Shown here piece after piece: positions 35,538 to 44,301 of a stretch of 64,000 bases of DNA (the first letter of the stretch is position 1; each line of letters begins with the position of its first letter). A program made the position numbers and the translations under genes. The notes under the pieces are model-generated. The model was not told the origin of the DNA, did no database searches, and saw only the letters and a list, made by a program, of their open reading frames with translations. Origin of the DNA: Limimaricola sp. (GTDB lineage: Bacteria; Pseudomonadota; Alphaproteobacteria; Rhodobacterales; Rhodobacteraceae). The DNA is taken from positions 124,001-188,000 of the forward strand of contig NZ_WGLM01000002.1 of assembly GCF_016125575.1 (NCBI RefSeq), written 5' to 3'.

Positions 35538-36458
35538 ATGACAGCCATGACAGAGGCCGGAACTGCCGCAGGATTGCGCGAAAGCGCGCCGCAGCCCCGC
35601 GCGGGCGTGCCGGCGCGCGGACGATGGGACTGGCTGGGGGCGGTGCCGTTCCTGGCCTTCGTCATCATCTTCATGTTGGCCCCCGTGAGCTACCTGATCA
35701 TCGGCGCCTTCCAGACGCCCAAGGGGGCGTTCACGCTGGGCAACATCGCCGACCTCGCCTCGCCCAACATCGCCGCCTCCTACTGGCTTTCGATCCGGCT
35801 CAGCCTCGCCTCGGCGCTGATCGGCACGGTGACGGGGCTGATGCTGGCCTGGGCGGTGGTGCTGGGCGGGCTGCCGGGCTGGGTCAGAAGTGCGGTGACC
35901 ACGTTTTCCGGCGTCGCCTCGAACTTTGCCGGCGTGCCGCTGGCCTTCGCCTTCATCGCCACGCTGGGGCGCATCGGCCTTGTGACGGTGATCCTGCGCA
36001 AGGTGTTCCACATCAACCTTTATGCGACCGGGTTCTCGCTCTTCTCGTTCTGGGGCCTGGCGCTGACCTACCTCTATTTCCAGATGCCCCTGATGCTGCT
36101 GGTGATCACGCCAGCGCTGGAGGGCCTCAAGCGCGAATGGGAAGAGGCCGCGGCCAGCCTAGGCGCCAGCCGCCTGCAATACTGGCGCTTCGTCGGCGCG
36201 CCGGTGCTGGCGCCCTCGGTGCTGGGCTGTTTCCTGCTGCTGTTCGCCAATGCCTTCGGCACTCTGGCCACGGTCATCGCGCTGACCGGGTCGAACTTCT
36301 CGGTCGTGCCGATCCTGCTGTTCCAGCAGATCCGGGGCAACGTCCTTTACAACCCGAACCTCGGCTACGCGCTGGCGGTGGGAATGATCGCGATCATGAT
36401 CGTGACCAACACCGCCTACCTCGTGCTGCGCACCCGCGCCGAAAGGTGGCAGAAATGA
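35538..36458 (+). CDS. ABC transporter permease (first of pair)
   Basis: A 306-residue inner-membrane protein with about six helices and the BPD_transp_1 coupling motif EWEEAAASLGASRLQYWRFV (about 195-214). The N-terminal 30 residues are a polar cytosolic arm. It belongs to the PotB/CysT-like class. Its stop overlaps the start of the second permease (ATGA), so the two are translated together. Confidence 0.87.
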   Translation: MTAMTEAGTAAGLRESAPQPRAGVPARGRWDWLGAVPFLAFVIIFMLAPVSYLIIGAFQTPKGAFTLGNIADLASPNIAASYWLSIRLSLASALIGTVTGLMLAWAVVLGGLPGWVRSAVTTFSGVASNFAGVPLAFAFIATLGRIGLVTVILRKVFHINLYATGFSLFSFWGLALTYLYFQMPLMLLVITPALEGLKREWEEAAASLGASRLQYWRFVGAPVLAPSVLGCFLLLFANAFGTLATVIALTGSNFSVVPILLFQQIRGNVLYNPNLGYALAVGMIAIMIVTNTAYLVLRTRAERWQK

Positions 36459-37279
36459 CCCGCCGCTTTCCCATCCTGCCCACGCTGATCGTGCTGGCCG
36501 GGGCCGCCTATTTCCTGGTGCCCCTCTACGCCGCGTTCCAGTTCTCGTTGCAGATGAAACGGGGCGAGCTGTCGTTCGAAGCCTACCGTTCGGTCTTTGA
36601 AAGCAGCACGTTTCTCAGCACGCTGACCTTTTCCACCGTGGCCTCGGCGGCGGCGATCTTTTTCGGCGCGGTGCTGGTGGTGCCCACGGCCTACTGGGTG
36701 CGGCTGAAGCTGCCGAAACTGCGCCCGGTGGTCGAGTTCCTGTCGCTGCTGCCGCTGATCATTCCGCCCGTGGTGCTGGTCTTCGGCCATATCCGCCTCT
36801 TCGGCTCCAACTCGATCCTGCCGCTGACGATGTCGAGCTGGGGTACCAACATCCTGCTGGTGATCGGCTATGTCGTGCTGTCGATGCCCTACATGTTCCG
36901 CGCGGTCGACAACGGCATGGCCTCGATCGACATCGCCACGCTGACCGAGGCCGCCGAAAGCCTTGGCGCCTCGCGGCTGCGCACGATCATCGACGTGATC
37001 TTTCCCAACGTGCGCTCGGCCATCGTGTCGGGGGCGTTCCTGACCTTCTCGATCAGCCTGGGCGAGTTCGTGCTGGCCAGCCTGCTGAACCGTCCCGCCT
37101 TCGGCCCCTACATGGTGCAGCTGGGGCAGGATTACGCCTACCAGCCCGCCGCGCTGGCGATCATGAGCTTCGCGCTGACCTGGATCCTGATGGCGCTGAT
37201 GCAGATGGCCGCGACGCGCAAGCCTGGCCAGCGCCTGTTCCGCCCCTCCCGTTCCCTTGCCGCGAGCAAGAGCCAATGA
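36455..37279 (+). CDS. ABC transporter permease (second of pair)
   Basis: A 274-residue inner-membrane protein, PotC-like, with about six helices and the coupling motif LTEAAESLGASRLRTIIDVIFP (about 167-188). The ATG overlaps the first permease stop by four bases, and its own stop overlaps the ATPase start in the same way (ATGA), so the three genes form a tight unit. A longer frame that spans this region in the same phase begins inside the first permease and is not the true start. Confidence 0.87.
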   Translation: MTRRFPILPTLIVLAGAAYFLVPLYAAFQFSLQMKRGELSFEAYRSVFESSTFLSTLTFSTVASAAAIFFGAVLVVPTAYWVRLKLPKLRPVVEFLSLLPLIIPPVVLVFGHIRLFGSNSILPLTMSSWGTNILLVIGYVVLSMPYMFRAVDNGMASIDIATLTEAAESLGASRLRTIIDVIFPNVRSAIVSGAFLTFSISLGEFVLASLLNRPAFGPYMVQLGQDYAYQPAALAIMSFALTWILMALMQMAATRKPGQRLFRPSRSLAASKSQ

Positions 37280-38334
37280 GTTTCCTGACCATCTCCGCCC
37301 TGCGCAAGAGTTTCGGCGCCAACACCGTCGTCAAGGAGTTCGATCTTGGCGTGCAAAAGGGCGAGTTCATCTCGCTGCTCGGCCCCTCGGGCTGCGGCAA
37401 GACGACGGTGTTGCGCATGGTCGCAGGGTTCGAGACGCCCAGCGCGGGGCGCATCCATATCGACGGGCAGGACGTGACGGCGCTGCGCCCCAACCAGCGC
37501 AACATCGGCATGGTGTTTCAGGCCTACGCGCTGTTCCCCAATCTCAGCGTGGCCGAGAACGTGGCCTTCGGGCTGCGCGCGGCACGGGTTCCCAAGCCGC
37601 AGATCGCCGCCCGCGTGGCCGAGATGCTGGAGCTGATCGGCCTGCCCGACCTTGGCGGGCGCTACCCGTTCCAGCTGTCGGGCGGGCAGCAGCAGCGCAT
37701 CGCGCTGGCCCGCGCGCTGGCCGTGCAGCCGCGCGTGCTGCTGCTGGACGAGCCGCTTTCGGCGCTCGACGCCAAGATCCGCGTGTCACTGCGCACCGAG
37801 ATCCGCGAGATCCAGCGGCGGCTGGGCATCACCACGATCTTCGTCACCCACGACCAGGAAGAGGCGCTGTCGATGTCCGACCGCGTGGTGGTGATGAACG
37901 GCGGCATCGCCGAGCAGGTGGGCGCGCCCTTCGAGATCTACAACCAGCCCGCGACGCGGTTCGTCGCGGGGTTCGTCGGCACGCTGAACACGCTTCAGGC
38001 CACCGTGGCCGATGCGCAGACCGGCACGCTGTCGCTGGATGGCCAGCATGTGCGGCTGGGCCGGGCGCTAAAGGTGCCGGCGGGCAGCGCGGTCAGCGTG
38101 GCGCTGCGCCCCGAGGCGGTGCGGCTGGGCCGGGCCGAGGGGCTGGACGTGGTGCTGAAGGCCCGCATCGACGAGGTGAACTTCCTCGGCTCGGTCATCC
38201 GCATCCGTGCCGACATGGGGGTGGGCAAGGTTTCGCTCGACACGTTCAACCGGGCCGACGCGCCGCCGCCGCCGGTGGGCAGCGAGGCCGAGGTGAGCTT
38301 TGCCGCGCGCGACGCGATCGTGCTGGATCACTGA
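37276..38334 (+). CDS. ABC transporter ATP-binding protein (PotA/FbpC-like)
   Basis: A 352-residue ATPase for the importer above. Walker A GPSGCGKTT, Q-loop VFQAYALFPNLSV, signature LSGGQQQRIALARAL, Walker B LLLDEPLSALDAK and H-loop VTHDQEEAL are intact. The C-terminal third is a TOBE-type regulatory domain. The class covers spermidine, iron and sulfate importers. Together with the preceding three genes it makes a complete uptake system, with no regulator gene attached. Confidence 0.9.
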   Translation: MSFLTISALRKSFGANTVVKEFDLGVQKGEFISLLGPSGCGKTTVLRMVAGFETPSAGRIHIDGQDVTALRPNQRNIGMVFQAYALFPNLSVAENVAFGLRAARVPKPQIAARVAEMLELIGLPDLGGRYPFQLSGGQQQRIALARALAVQPRVLLLDEPLSALDAKIRVSLRTEIREIQRRLGITTIFVTHDQEEALSMSDRVVVMNGGIAEQVGAPFEIYNQPATRFVAGFVGTLNTLQATVADAQTGTLSLDGQHVRLGRALKVPAGSAVSVALRPEAVRLGRAEGLDVVLKARIDEVNFLGSVIRIRADMGVGKVSLDTFNRADAPPPPVGSEAEVSFAARDAIVLDH

Positions 38335-38404
38335 CGCCGGGCCGCTTGTCCGAGCGCGGGTTTTCGGCCACCCTCAAACCCCGATGCGGCATTAGACATG
38401 CCGC

Positions 38405-38956
38405 TTGCCGGGGGTGCCGCCGTTGACCGGACTTGCCATATCACTTCCCACGCTGGAGACCGAACGGCTGGTCCTGCGCCCGCCGGCCCTGCGCGATTTC
38501 GAGGCCTATGCCGCCTTTCTTGCCTCCGACCGCGCGGCGGGCATCGGCGGACCGCGCCCGCGCGACATGGCCTTCGGGGATTTCTGCGCGCTGATCGGGC
38601 ACTGGCACCTGCGCGGCTATGGCCGTTGGGTGGTCGCCGACCGCCACACCGACGCAGCACTTGGCGTCGTCGGCCTGATGCTGCCCGAGGGCTGGCCGGA
38701 ACCCGAGATCGCATGGTCGGTCTTTGCCGGGGCCGAGGGGCGAGGCATTGCCCGCGAGGCGGCGATCCGGGCACGGCGCTATGCCTACGAAACGCTGGGC
38801 TGGACGCGCGTCGTCAGCTGCACGAAGGCCGACAACTTGCGCTCGATCGCGCTGGCGCGGCGGCTGGGGGCGGTTCACGAATATGACCACGACCATCCCC
38901 GGCATGGCCGGCTGCTGGTCTGGCGGCACCTGTCACCAGCCGAACTGGGGATGTGA
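38405..38956 (+). CDS. GNAT-family (RimJ/RimL-like) N-acetyltransferase
   Basis: A 183-residue acetyltransferase of the RimJ type: TLETERLVLRPPALRDFEAY at the start, IAWSVFAGAEGRGIAREAAIRA as the acetyl-CoA region and DNLRSIALARRLGA near the end. The start codon is uncertain: TTG at 38405, GTG at 38414 or TTG at 38423; no ATG is available before the domain. It may acetylate a protein N-terminus or a small amine. It lies about 70 nt after the ATPase and before the amiC leader. Confidence 0.8.
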   Translation: MPGVPPLTGLAISLPTLETERLVLRPPALRDFEAYAAFLASDRAAGIGGPRPRDMAFGDFCALIGHWHLRGYGRWVVADRHTDAALGVVGLMLPEGWPEPEIAWSVFAGAEGRGIAREAAIRARRYAYETLGWTRVVSCTKADNLRSIALARRLGAVHEYDHDHPRHGRLLVWRHLSPAELGM

Positions 38957-39108
38957 CGGGGGCGCGCTGTTTGGCAGCAGCGATGCCGGGGTTCCGCCCA
39001 AGAATCGGGCAGCCGCGCGTTCGCTTGGCACCTTGCCGTCACATGCCGCTTGACCTGCGCCCGAATCGCTCGCAGCATCCTCATATCTGAACATTTCTAC
39101 GGCATCCG

Positions 39109-39157
39109 CGCCCCGCTCTCCTGACGGCCCCCGGCCTTCGGGGGATGGGGCGTTTTC
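39109..39157 (+). terminator. Leader terminator upstream of amiC (possible antitermination site)
   Basis: The leader between the GNAT gene and amiC contains an outer stem CGCCCC (39109-39114) / GGGGCG (39147-39152) and an inner stem CCCCCG (39128-39133) / CGGGGG (39139-39144), followed by TTTTCG. It ends about 15 nt before amiC. A gene for an ANTAR antiterminator is in the same operon, so this is the likely target. I could not identify the two hexaloop hairpins that ANTAR proteins usually bind. Confidence 0.6.
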
Positions 39158-39171
39158 GTGTGGGGAAACGC

Positions 39172-40260
39172 ATGAAGACGCGTATCGAGATCGGCCTGCT
39201 TTACTCGCGTTCGGGCAGCTATGCGCTGATCGGCGAGGCGTGCCGCACCGGGGCGCTGGCCGCGATGGACGAGATCAACGCCGACCCCGCGCAGCCCTTT
39301 ACCCTTGTCCCGGTCGAGCGTGATCCGGGCGGCAACATCGACCTTTACGCGCCCATGTGCGAGGACATCCTGCGCGGGTCGGGCGCACGCCACGTCATCG
39401 GCTGCGTCACCTCGTGGAGCCGCAAGGAGGTGATCCCGGTCCTGGAACGGATGGGCGGCACGCTGTGGTACGCGGTGCCCTACGAGGGGTTCGAGGCGTC
39501 CGACCATGTCGCCTATACCCATGCCTGCCCCAACCAGCACCTGTTGCCGCTGCTGGACTGGGCGATGCCGGCCTACGGGCGGCGCGCCTATCTGGTCGGC
39601 TCGAATTACATCTGGGGTTGGGAGATGAACCGGCTGGCGCGCGCGCGCGTCGCGGCCGCGGGCGGCGAAGTGCTCGGCGAGCGGTACCTGCCGATCGGCG
39701 ACACGGACGTGGCGCGGATGATCGACGAGATTCGCGCGACCCGGCCCGCCTTCATCCACAACGCACTGATCGGCCCGTCGTCTTATGCCTTCATGGCGGC
39801 GATGCGCCGGCTGGCGGACGAGGATGCACGCTTTGCCCCCGACCGTTGCCCGGTCCTGTCGTGCAACATGACCGAATGCGAGCTGCCCGCGATGGGCGAC
39901 GATGCCGCGGGACTGATCGCCGCCGGGCCCTATTTCCGCGGCGCTGGCGGCTGGCCGGGGCGCGACGGCTTCGGCTCTTCGCACGAGGCGGCGGCCCATG
40001 CGGCTGTGCACCAGCTGGCGGGCCTGCTGGCCGGGGCGCCCGCGCGGGCCAGTGCACCGCTGGCCGACCTGTTGCAGGCGCCGCTGCCCGCCGGTTGCGC
40101 CATCGACCCGCAGACGCATCACACTACGCTTCCGGTCCTGATCGCGCAGGTGAAGGACGGCGCATTCCGGGTGCTTTCGCGGCAGGCGGCGGTGGCGGGC
40201 GACCCCTACCTTGCGCAGGACCGCGGCCAGCCCCGGCCGGCCTTGCGGGTGGTGTCATGA
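39172..40260 (+). CDS. amiC: AmiC-like amide sensor (family 6 binding-protein fold)
   Basis: A 362-residue protein with the fold of branched-chain amino-acid binding proteins, without a signal peptide, so it stays in the cytoplasm like Pseudomonas AmiC. It shows IGLLYSRSGSYALIGEACRTGALAAMDEIN, HVIGCVTSWSRKEVIPV, the ligand-site segment TLWYAVPYEGFE and YLVGSNYIWGWEMNRLAR. AmiC binds short amides and, without them, holds AmiR inactive. The ATG at 39172 is preferred over 39145. It overlaps amiR (ATGA), matching the stoichiometric AmiC-AmiR pair. Confidence 0.87.
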   Translation: MKTRIEIGLLYSRSGSYALIGEACRTGALAAMDEINADPAQPFTLVPVERDPGGNIDLYAPMCEDILRGSGARHVIGCVTSWSRKEVIPVLERMGGTLWYAVPYEGFEASDHVAYTHACPNQHLLPLLDWAMPAYGRRAYLVGSNYIWGWEMNRLARARVAAAGGEVLGERYLPIGDTDVARMIDEIRATRPAFIHNALIGPSSYAFMAAMRRLADEDARFAPDRCPVLSCNMTECELPAMGDDAAGLIAAGPYFRGAGGWPGRDGFGSSHEAAAHAAVHQLAGLLAGAPARASAPLADLLQAPLPAGCAIDPQTHHTTLPVLIAQVKDGAFRVLSRQAAVAGDPYLAQDRGQPRPALRVVS

Positions 40261-40865
40261 GCGGGCGGTTGCAGGTGCCCCCCTTGGGCGGCGCCCGCGC
40301 GCTGATCGTGCACCGGCCACACGTCGTGGTGCAGGCGCTGGGCCGCCAACTGACGGCGATCGGCCTGAAGGTCGATACCGCATGGCCCGAGGCGGGTGCC
40401 GCGGCGCTAAGCGCCGATTTCGTCTTCTACGATGCCGACATGGGCCATGATGGCCAGTTTCCCTGGGCGCCGGGCGCGGGCCCCGTGCCGATGATCGCGC
40501 TGATCGGGTCCGAGGCGCCGGGGCGGATCGAATGGGCGCTGCGGATGGGCGCGGATGCGCAACTTCTCAAACCAGTGGGCGATGGCGGGGCCTATTCGGC
40601 CCTGCTGATCGCGCGGGTGGCGTTCGAGGCGCGCCAGCGGCTGGCGGCCGAGGTGGCGGGGCTGAAGGCCCGTATCGACGCGCGCCAGACGGTGGTGCAC
40701 GCGGTCGTGCTGCTGATGGGGCAGGGCCGCGACGAAAGCACGGCGTTTGACCATCTGCGCCAGCTGGCGATGCGCTGGCGCGTCAGTTTCGAGGCGGCGG
40801 CGGAACGGGTCGTGGCGCAACTTGACCCGCAGGAGGCCGATCATGGCCGACGCCGCAGTCGTTGA
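40257..40865 (+). CDS. amiR: AmiR-like ANTAR-domain antiterminator
   Basis: A 202-residue protein with an N-terminal receiver-like domain that lacks a phosphorylation pattern (about 12-115), a coiled coil (about 118-140), and a C-terminal ANTAR domain (about 136-188: LKARIDARQTVVHAVVLLM, ESTAFDHLRQLAMRW). ANTAR proteins bind nascent RNA and prevent termination. It overlaps amiC at ATGA and the next permease gene by 23 bases. It is expected to open the operon when an amide is sensed. Confidence 0.85.
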   Translation: MSGRLQVPPLGGARALIVHRPHVVVQALGRQLTAIGLKVDTAWPEAGAAALSADFVFYDADMGHDGQFPWAPGAGPVPMIALIGSEAPGRIEWALRMGADAQLLKPVGDGGAYSALLIARVAFEARQRLAAEVAGLKARIDARQTVVHAVVLLMGQGRDESTAFDHLRQLAMRWRVSFEAAAERVVAQLDPQEADHGRRRSR

Positions 40866-41730
40866 TCCGCGCCGCCCGGCCGGGGCCCTGTCGCGGCTGG
40901 CCCGGCACAAGCTGGCGCTCTTCGGGCTGGCCGTGATCGTGGTGATTGCCGCTGCGGCGATCCTTGCGCCACTGGTCGCGCCCTTTGCCCCGGACGAACA
41001 GAACTTCGATGGCCTGACACTTCAGGGCTCGCCCCTGCCGCCGGGGGGCACCTACCTTCTGGGCACCGACCTGCTGGGCCGCGACCTGCTTAGCCGGATC
41101 ATCTGGGGCGCGCGCACCTCGCTGATTATCGGGATCGCCGCCAATGGCATGGCGCTTCTGATCGGGACATTCGTGGGCGTGATCGCGGGCTATTTCCGCG
41201 GCTGGGTGGGCGCGGTGCTGATGCGCTTTACCGACCTGATGATGGCCTTTCCGGCACTCCTGCTGGCGATCTGCCTTGCGGCCATCTTTCAGCCCTCGCT
41301 GTGGATCGTGGCGCTGGTGATCGCGCTGGTGAACTGGGTGCAGACGGCGCGGGTGATCTATACCGAGACCTCGTCGCTGGCCACGCGCGACTTCGTGGCG
41401 GCCGAACGCACGCTGGGCGCCAGCACGGGCCGCATCCTGTGGCGGCACATCCTGCCGCACCTCGTGCCCACGATCATCGTCTGGGGCACGCTGGGCATTT
41501 CCACCACGGTGCTGCTGGAGGCGACGCTAAGCTACCTTGGCGTCGGCGTGCAGCCGCCCACGCCCAGCTGGGGCAACATCATCTTCGAGAACCAGACCTA
41601 TTTCCAGACCGCGCCCTGGCTGGTCTTCGTGCCGGGGGCCGCGATTTTGCTGCTGGCACTGGCCTTCAACCTTGTGGGCGATGCGCTGCGCGACGTGCTG
41701 GACCCGACGCTGCGGGGGTCCGACCGATGA
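40843..41730 (+). CDS. Dpp/Opp-type ABC permease (DppC-like)
   Basis: A 295-residue inner-membrane protein with an N-terminal OppC_N segment (PRRPAGALSRLARHKLALFGL) and the transmembrane domain with coupling motif EFVAAERTLGAS-like (DFVAAERTLGASTGRILWRHI). About six helices. An AGGAGG site 7 bases before the ATG fixes the start inside the end of amiR. It pairs with the permease gene downstream. In classical dpp order the B-type permease comes first, so the C-B order is unusual. Confidence 0.88.
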   Translation: MADAAVVDPRRPAGALSRLARHKLALFGLAVIVVIAAAAILAPLVAPFAPDEQNFDGLTLQGSPLPPGGTYLLGTDLLGRDLLSRIIWGARTSLIIGIAANGMALLIGTFVGVIAGYFRGWVGAVLMRFTDLMMAFPALLLAICLAAIFQPSLWIVALVIALVNWVQTARVIYTETSSLATRDFVAAERTLGASTGRILWRHILPHLVPTIIVWGTLGISTTVLLEATLSYLGVGVQPPTPSWGNIIFENQTYFQTAPWLVFVPGAAILLLALAFNLVGDALRDVLDPTLRGSDR

Positions 41731-42647
41731 CGGCCTACCTTCTGCGACGGCTGGTGCAATCGGCGCTGATCCTGCTTGGCGTCAGCTTCATCACATTTTT
41801 CCTGCTTTACGTCCTGCCCGCCGACCCGGTGCGCCAGATCGCGGGCCGCGCGGCGACGCAGCAGACGGTCGAGAACATCCGCCACCAGCTGGGTCTCGAT
41901 CAGCCCTTCGTGGTGCAATACATCCGCTACCTTGGCGGGCTGATGCAGGGCGACATGGGCCGCAGCTACCTGCAAAAGACTGAGGTGGCGAGCCTGATCG
42001 CCGCGCGCCTGCCGCCGACGCTGCTTCTGATGGCCGCGGGCATCTTCTGCGAACTGGTGCTGGGCCTGACGATGGGCGTCATCGCCGCGCTGCGCCGGGG
42101 CCGCGCCGCCGATACCGGGCTGATGATCACCTCCTTCGTCGCGGTCTCGGCGCCGCAATTCCTAGTCTCGCTCCTGCTCCTCTACGTCTTTGCCGTGCGG
42201 CTGTCGTGGTTTCCCATCGGCGGTTACGGCACCTTCCGGCACCTCGTGCTGCCCGCCGTCACCCTCGGCATCTTGGGGTCGGGCTGGTACGCGCGGATGA
42301 TGCGGTCGAGCATGATCGAGGTGCTGCGCGCCGATTTCATCCGCACTGCGCGGGCCAAGGGCCTGACGCGCGCGCGCGTCATCCTGCGCCACGCGCTGCC
42401 CAACGCCATCCTGCCGGTGATCGCGATGATCGGCATCGACATCGGCATCTTCATGGGCGGCGTCGTGGTGGTGGAAAGCGTTTTCGGCTGGCCGGGCATC
42501 GGCCAGCTGGCATGGCAGGCGATCCAGCGCGTCGACATTCCCATCATCATGGGCGTCACGCTGGTTTCGGCCTGCGCCATCGTCGCGGGCAACCTGATTG
42601 CCGACCTGATCGCCCCGGCGATCGACCCCCGCATCCGCATTCGTTGA
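41727..42647 (+). CDS. Dpp/Opp-type ABC permease (DppB-like)
   Basis: A 306-residue inner-membrane protein with the DppB pattern: MTAYLLRRLVQSALILLGVS start, LPADPVRQIAGR, the LGLDQPFVVQYIRYL segment and the coupling motif ADFIRTARAKGLTRARVILRHALPNA. The ATG overlaps the preceding stop by four bases. A longer frame that begins in the upstream gene is not real. Confidence 0.88.
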   Translation: MTAYLLRRLVQSALILLGVSFITFFLLYVLPADPVRQIAGRAATQQTVENIRHQLGLDQPFVVQYIRYLGGLMQGDMGRSYLQKTEVASLIAARLPPTLLLMAAGIFCELVLGLTMGVIAALRRGRAADTGLMITSFVAVSAPQFLVSLLLLYVFAVRLSWFPIGGYGTFRHLVLPAVTLGILGSGWYARMMRSSMIEVLRADFIRTARAKGLTRARVILRHALPNAILPVIAMIGIDIGIFMGGVVVVESVFGWPGIGQLAWQAIQRVDIPIIMGVTLVSACAIVAGNLIADLIAPAIDPRIRIR

Positions 42648-42674
42648 AACTGTCCAACCAAACGGGAGAACGTT

Positions 42675-44297
42675 ATGAAAAGACTACTACTTTCGACCGC
42701 GCTGACACTGGGCCTCGCGCTGCCCGCCCTTGCGGCGGATTACACGCCCGACCCCAATGCCAAGCCCGGCGGCGACATCATCGTCACCTACAAGGACGAC
42801 GTCGCCACGCTTGACCCCGCGATCGGTTATGACTGGCAGAACTGGTCGATGATCAAGTCGCTCTTCGACCGGCTGATGGACTATGTCCCCGGCACGACCG
42901 AGCTGCGCCCCGGCCTTGCCGAAAGCTATGACGTGTCCGACGACGGTCTGACCTACACATTCCACCTGCGCACCGGCGTGAAGTTCCACAACGGCCGCGA
43001 GATGACGGCCGAGGACGTGAAATACTCGCTCGACCGCGTGACGAACCCGACCACGCAGTCGCCCGGCGCGGGCTTCTTCGGCTCGATCCTCGGCTATGAC
43101 AAGATGGCCGATGGCTCGGCCACCTCGCTGGAAGGCGTAAAGGTGATCGACCCGCAGACCATCTCGGTCACGCTGTCGCACCCCGATGCCACGATCCTGC
43201 AGGTGATGGCGCTGAACTTCGCCTCGGTCGTGCCGAAGGAAGAGGTCGACAAGTGGGGTACCGATTTCGGCCACCACCCGGTGGGCACCGGCGCTTACAA
43301 GATGACCGACTGGACCATCGGCCAGCAGGTCGTCTTCGAGAAGAACACCGATTACTGGCGTCCGGGCGTGCCCTACATCGACAAGATCACCTTCCAGGTC
43401 GGGCAGGAGCCCATCGTCGCGCTGCTGCGCCTGCAGAAGGGCGAGATCGACATTCCCGGCGACGGCATTCCACCCGCGAAGTTCACCGAGGTGATGTCGA
43501 ACCCCGACGAGGCCAAGCTGGTGGTCGTCGGCGACCAGTTGCAGACCGGCTACGTCACGATCAACGTCAACATGAAACCGCTGGATGACGTGCGCGTGCG
43601 GCAGGCGATCAACATGGCGATCAACAAGGACCGGATCATCCAGATCATCAACGGCCGCGCCGTGCCCGCCAACCAGCCGCTGCCGCCCGACATGCCCGGC
43701 TACAACAAGGACTACGCGGGCTATCCCTACGACGTGGAAGGCGCCAAGGCGCTGATGGCCCAAGCGGGCCTTGCCGACGGCTTCGAGACCGAGCTTTACG
43801 CGATGAACGCCGACCCCAACCCGCGCATCGCGCAGGCGATCCAGCAGGACCTGGCCCAGATCGGCATCAAGGTGACGATCAAGTCGCTCGATCAGGCCAA
43901 CGTCATCGCCGCGGGCGGCGACGGCACCGCGCCGATGATCTGGTCGGGCGGCATGGCGTGGATCGCCGACTTCCCCGATCCGTCCGACTTCTACGGGCCG
44001 ATTCTGGGCTGTGCGGGAGCCGCGCCGGGCGGCTGGAACTGGTCGAAATACTGCGTGCAGAGCTTTGACGAGATGGCGACCAAGGCCGATAGCATCGCCG
44101 ACCCCGCCAAGGCCGACGAGCGCATGGCGATGTGGTCGGACATCTTCACCAAGATCATGGCTGACGCGCCCTGGGCCCCCGTCTTCAACGAGAAGCGCTA
44201 CACGATGAAGTCGGCGCGCCTGGGCGGGGATGACAGCCTTTACGTCGATCCGGTGACGATCCCGGTGAACTACGACTACATCTACGTGAAAGAGTAG
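42675..44297 (+). CDS. Family 5 ABC substrate-binding protein
   Basis: A 540-residue periplasmic protein. The signal peptide MKRLLLSTALTLGLALPALA is followed by a family 5 (peptide/nickel/glycoside) binding domain: YVPGTTELRPGLAESYDVS, YTFHLRTGVKFHNGREMTAEDVKYSLDR and IVALLRLQKGEIDIPGDGI. The genomic neighbours suggest a small amide, acylamide or short peptide as ligand, but this is inferred. GGGAGAAC precedes the ATG. A formamidase gene follows after 4 nt. Confidence 0.88.
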   Translation: MKRLLLSTALTLGLALPALAADYTPDPNAKPGGDIIVTYKDDVATLDPAIGYDWQNWSMIKSLFDRLMDYVPGTTELRPGLAESYDVSDDGLTYTFHLRTGVKFHNGREMTAEDVKYSLDRVTNPTTQSPGAGFFGSILGYDKMADGSATSLEGVKVIDPQTISVTLSHPDATILQVMALNFASVVPKEEVDKWGTDFGHHPVGTGAYKMTDWTIGQQVVFEKNTDYWRPGVPYIDKITFQVGQEPIVALLRLQKGEIDIPGDGIPPAKFTEVMSNPDEAKLVVVGDQLQTGYVTINVNMKPLDDVRVRQAINMAINKDRIIQIINGRAVPANQPLPPDMPGYNKDYAGYPYDVEGAKALMAQAGLADGFETELYAMNADPNPRIAQAIQQDLAQIGIKVTIKSLDQANVIAAGGDGTAPMIWSGGMAWIADFPDPSDFYGPILGCAGAAPGGWNWSKYCVQSFDEMATKADSIADPAKADERMAMWSDIFTKIMADAPWAPVFNEKRYTMKSARLGGDDSLYVDPVTIPVNYDYIYVKE

Positions 44298-44301
44298 GCG
44301 C

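Noticed and set aside
39172-40260. AmiC-like gene as a periplasmic amino-acid binding protein (LivK type)
   Set aside because: No signal peptide at either possible start, and it is coupled to an ANTAR-domain gene, which fits AmiC rather than a transporter part.
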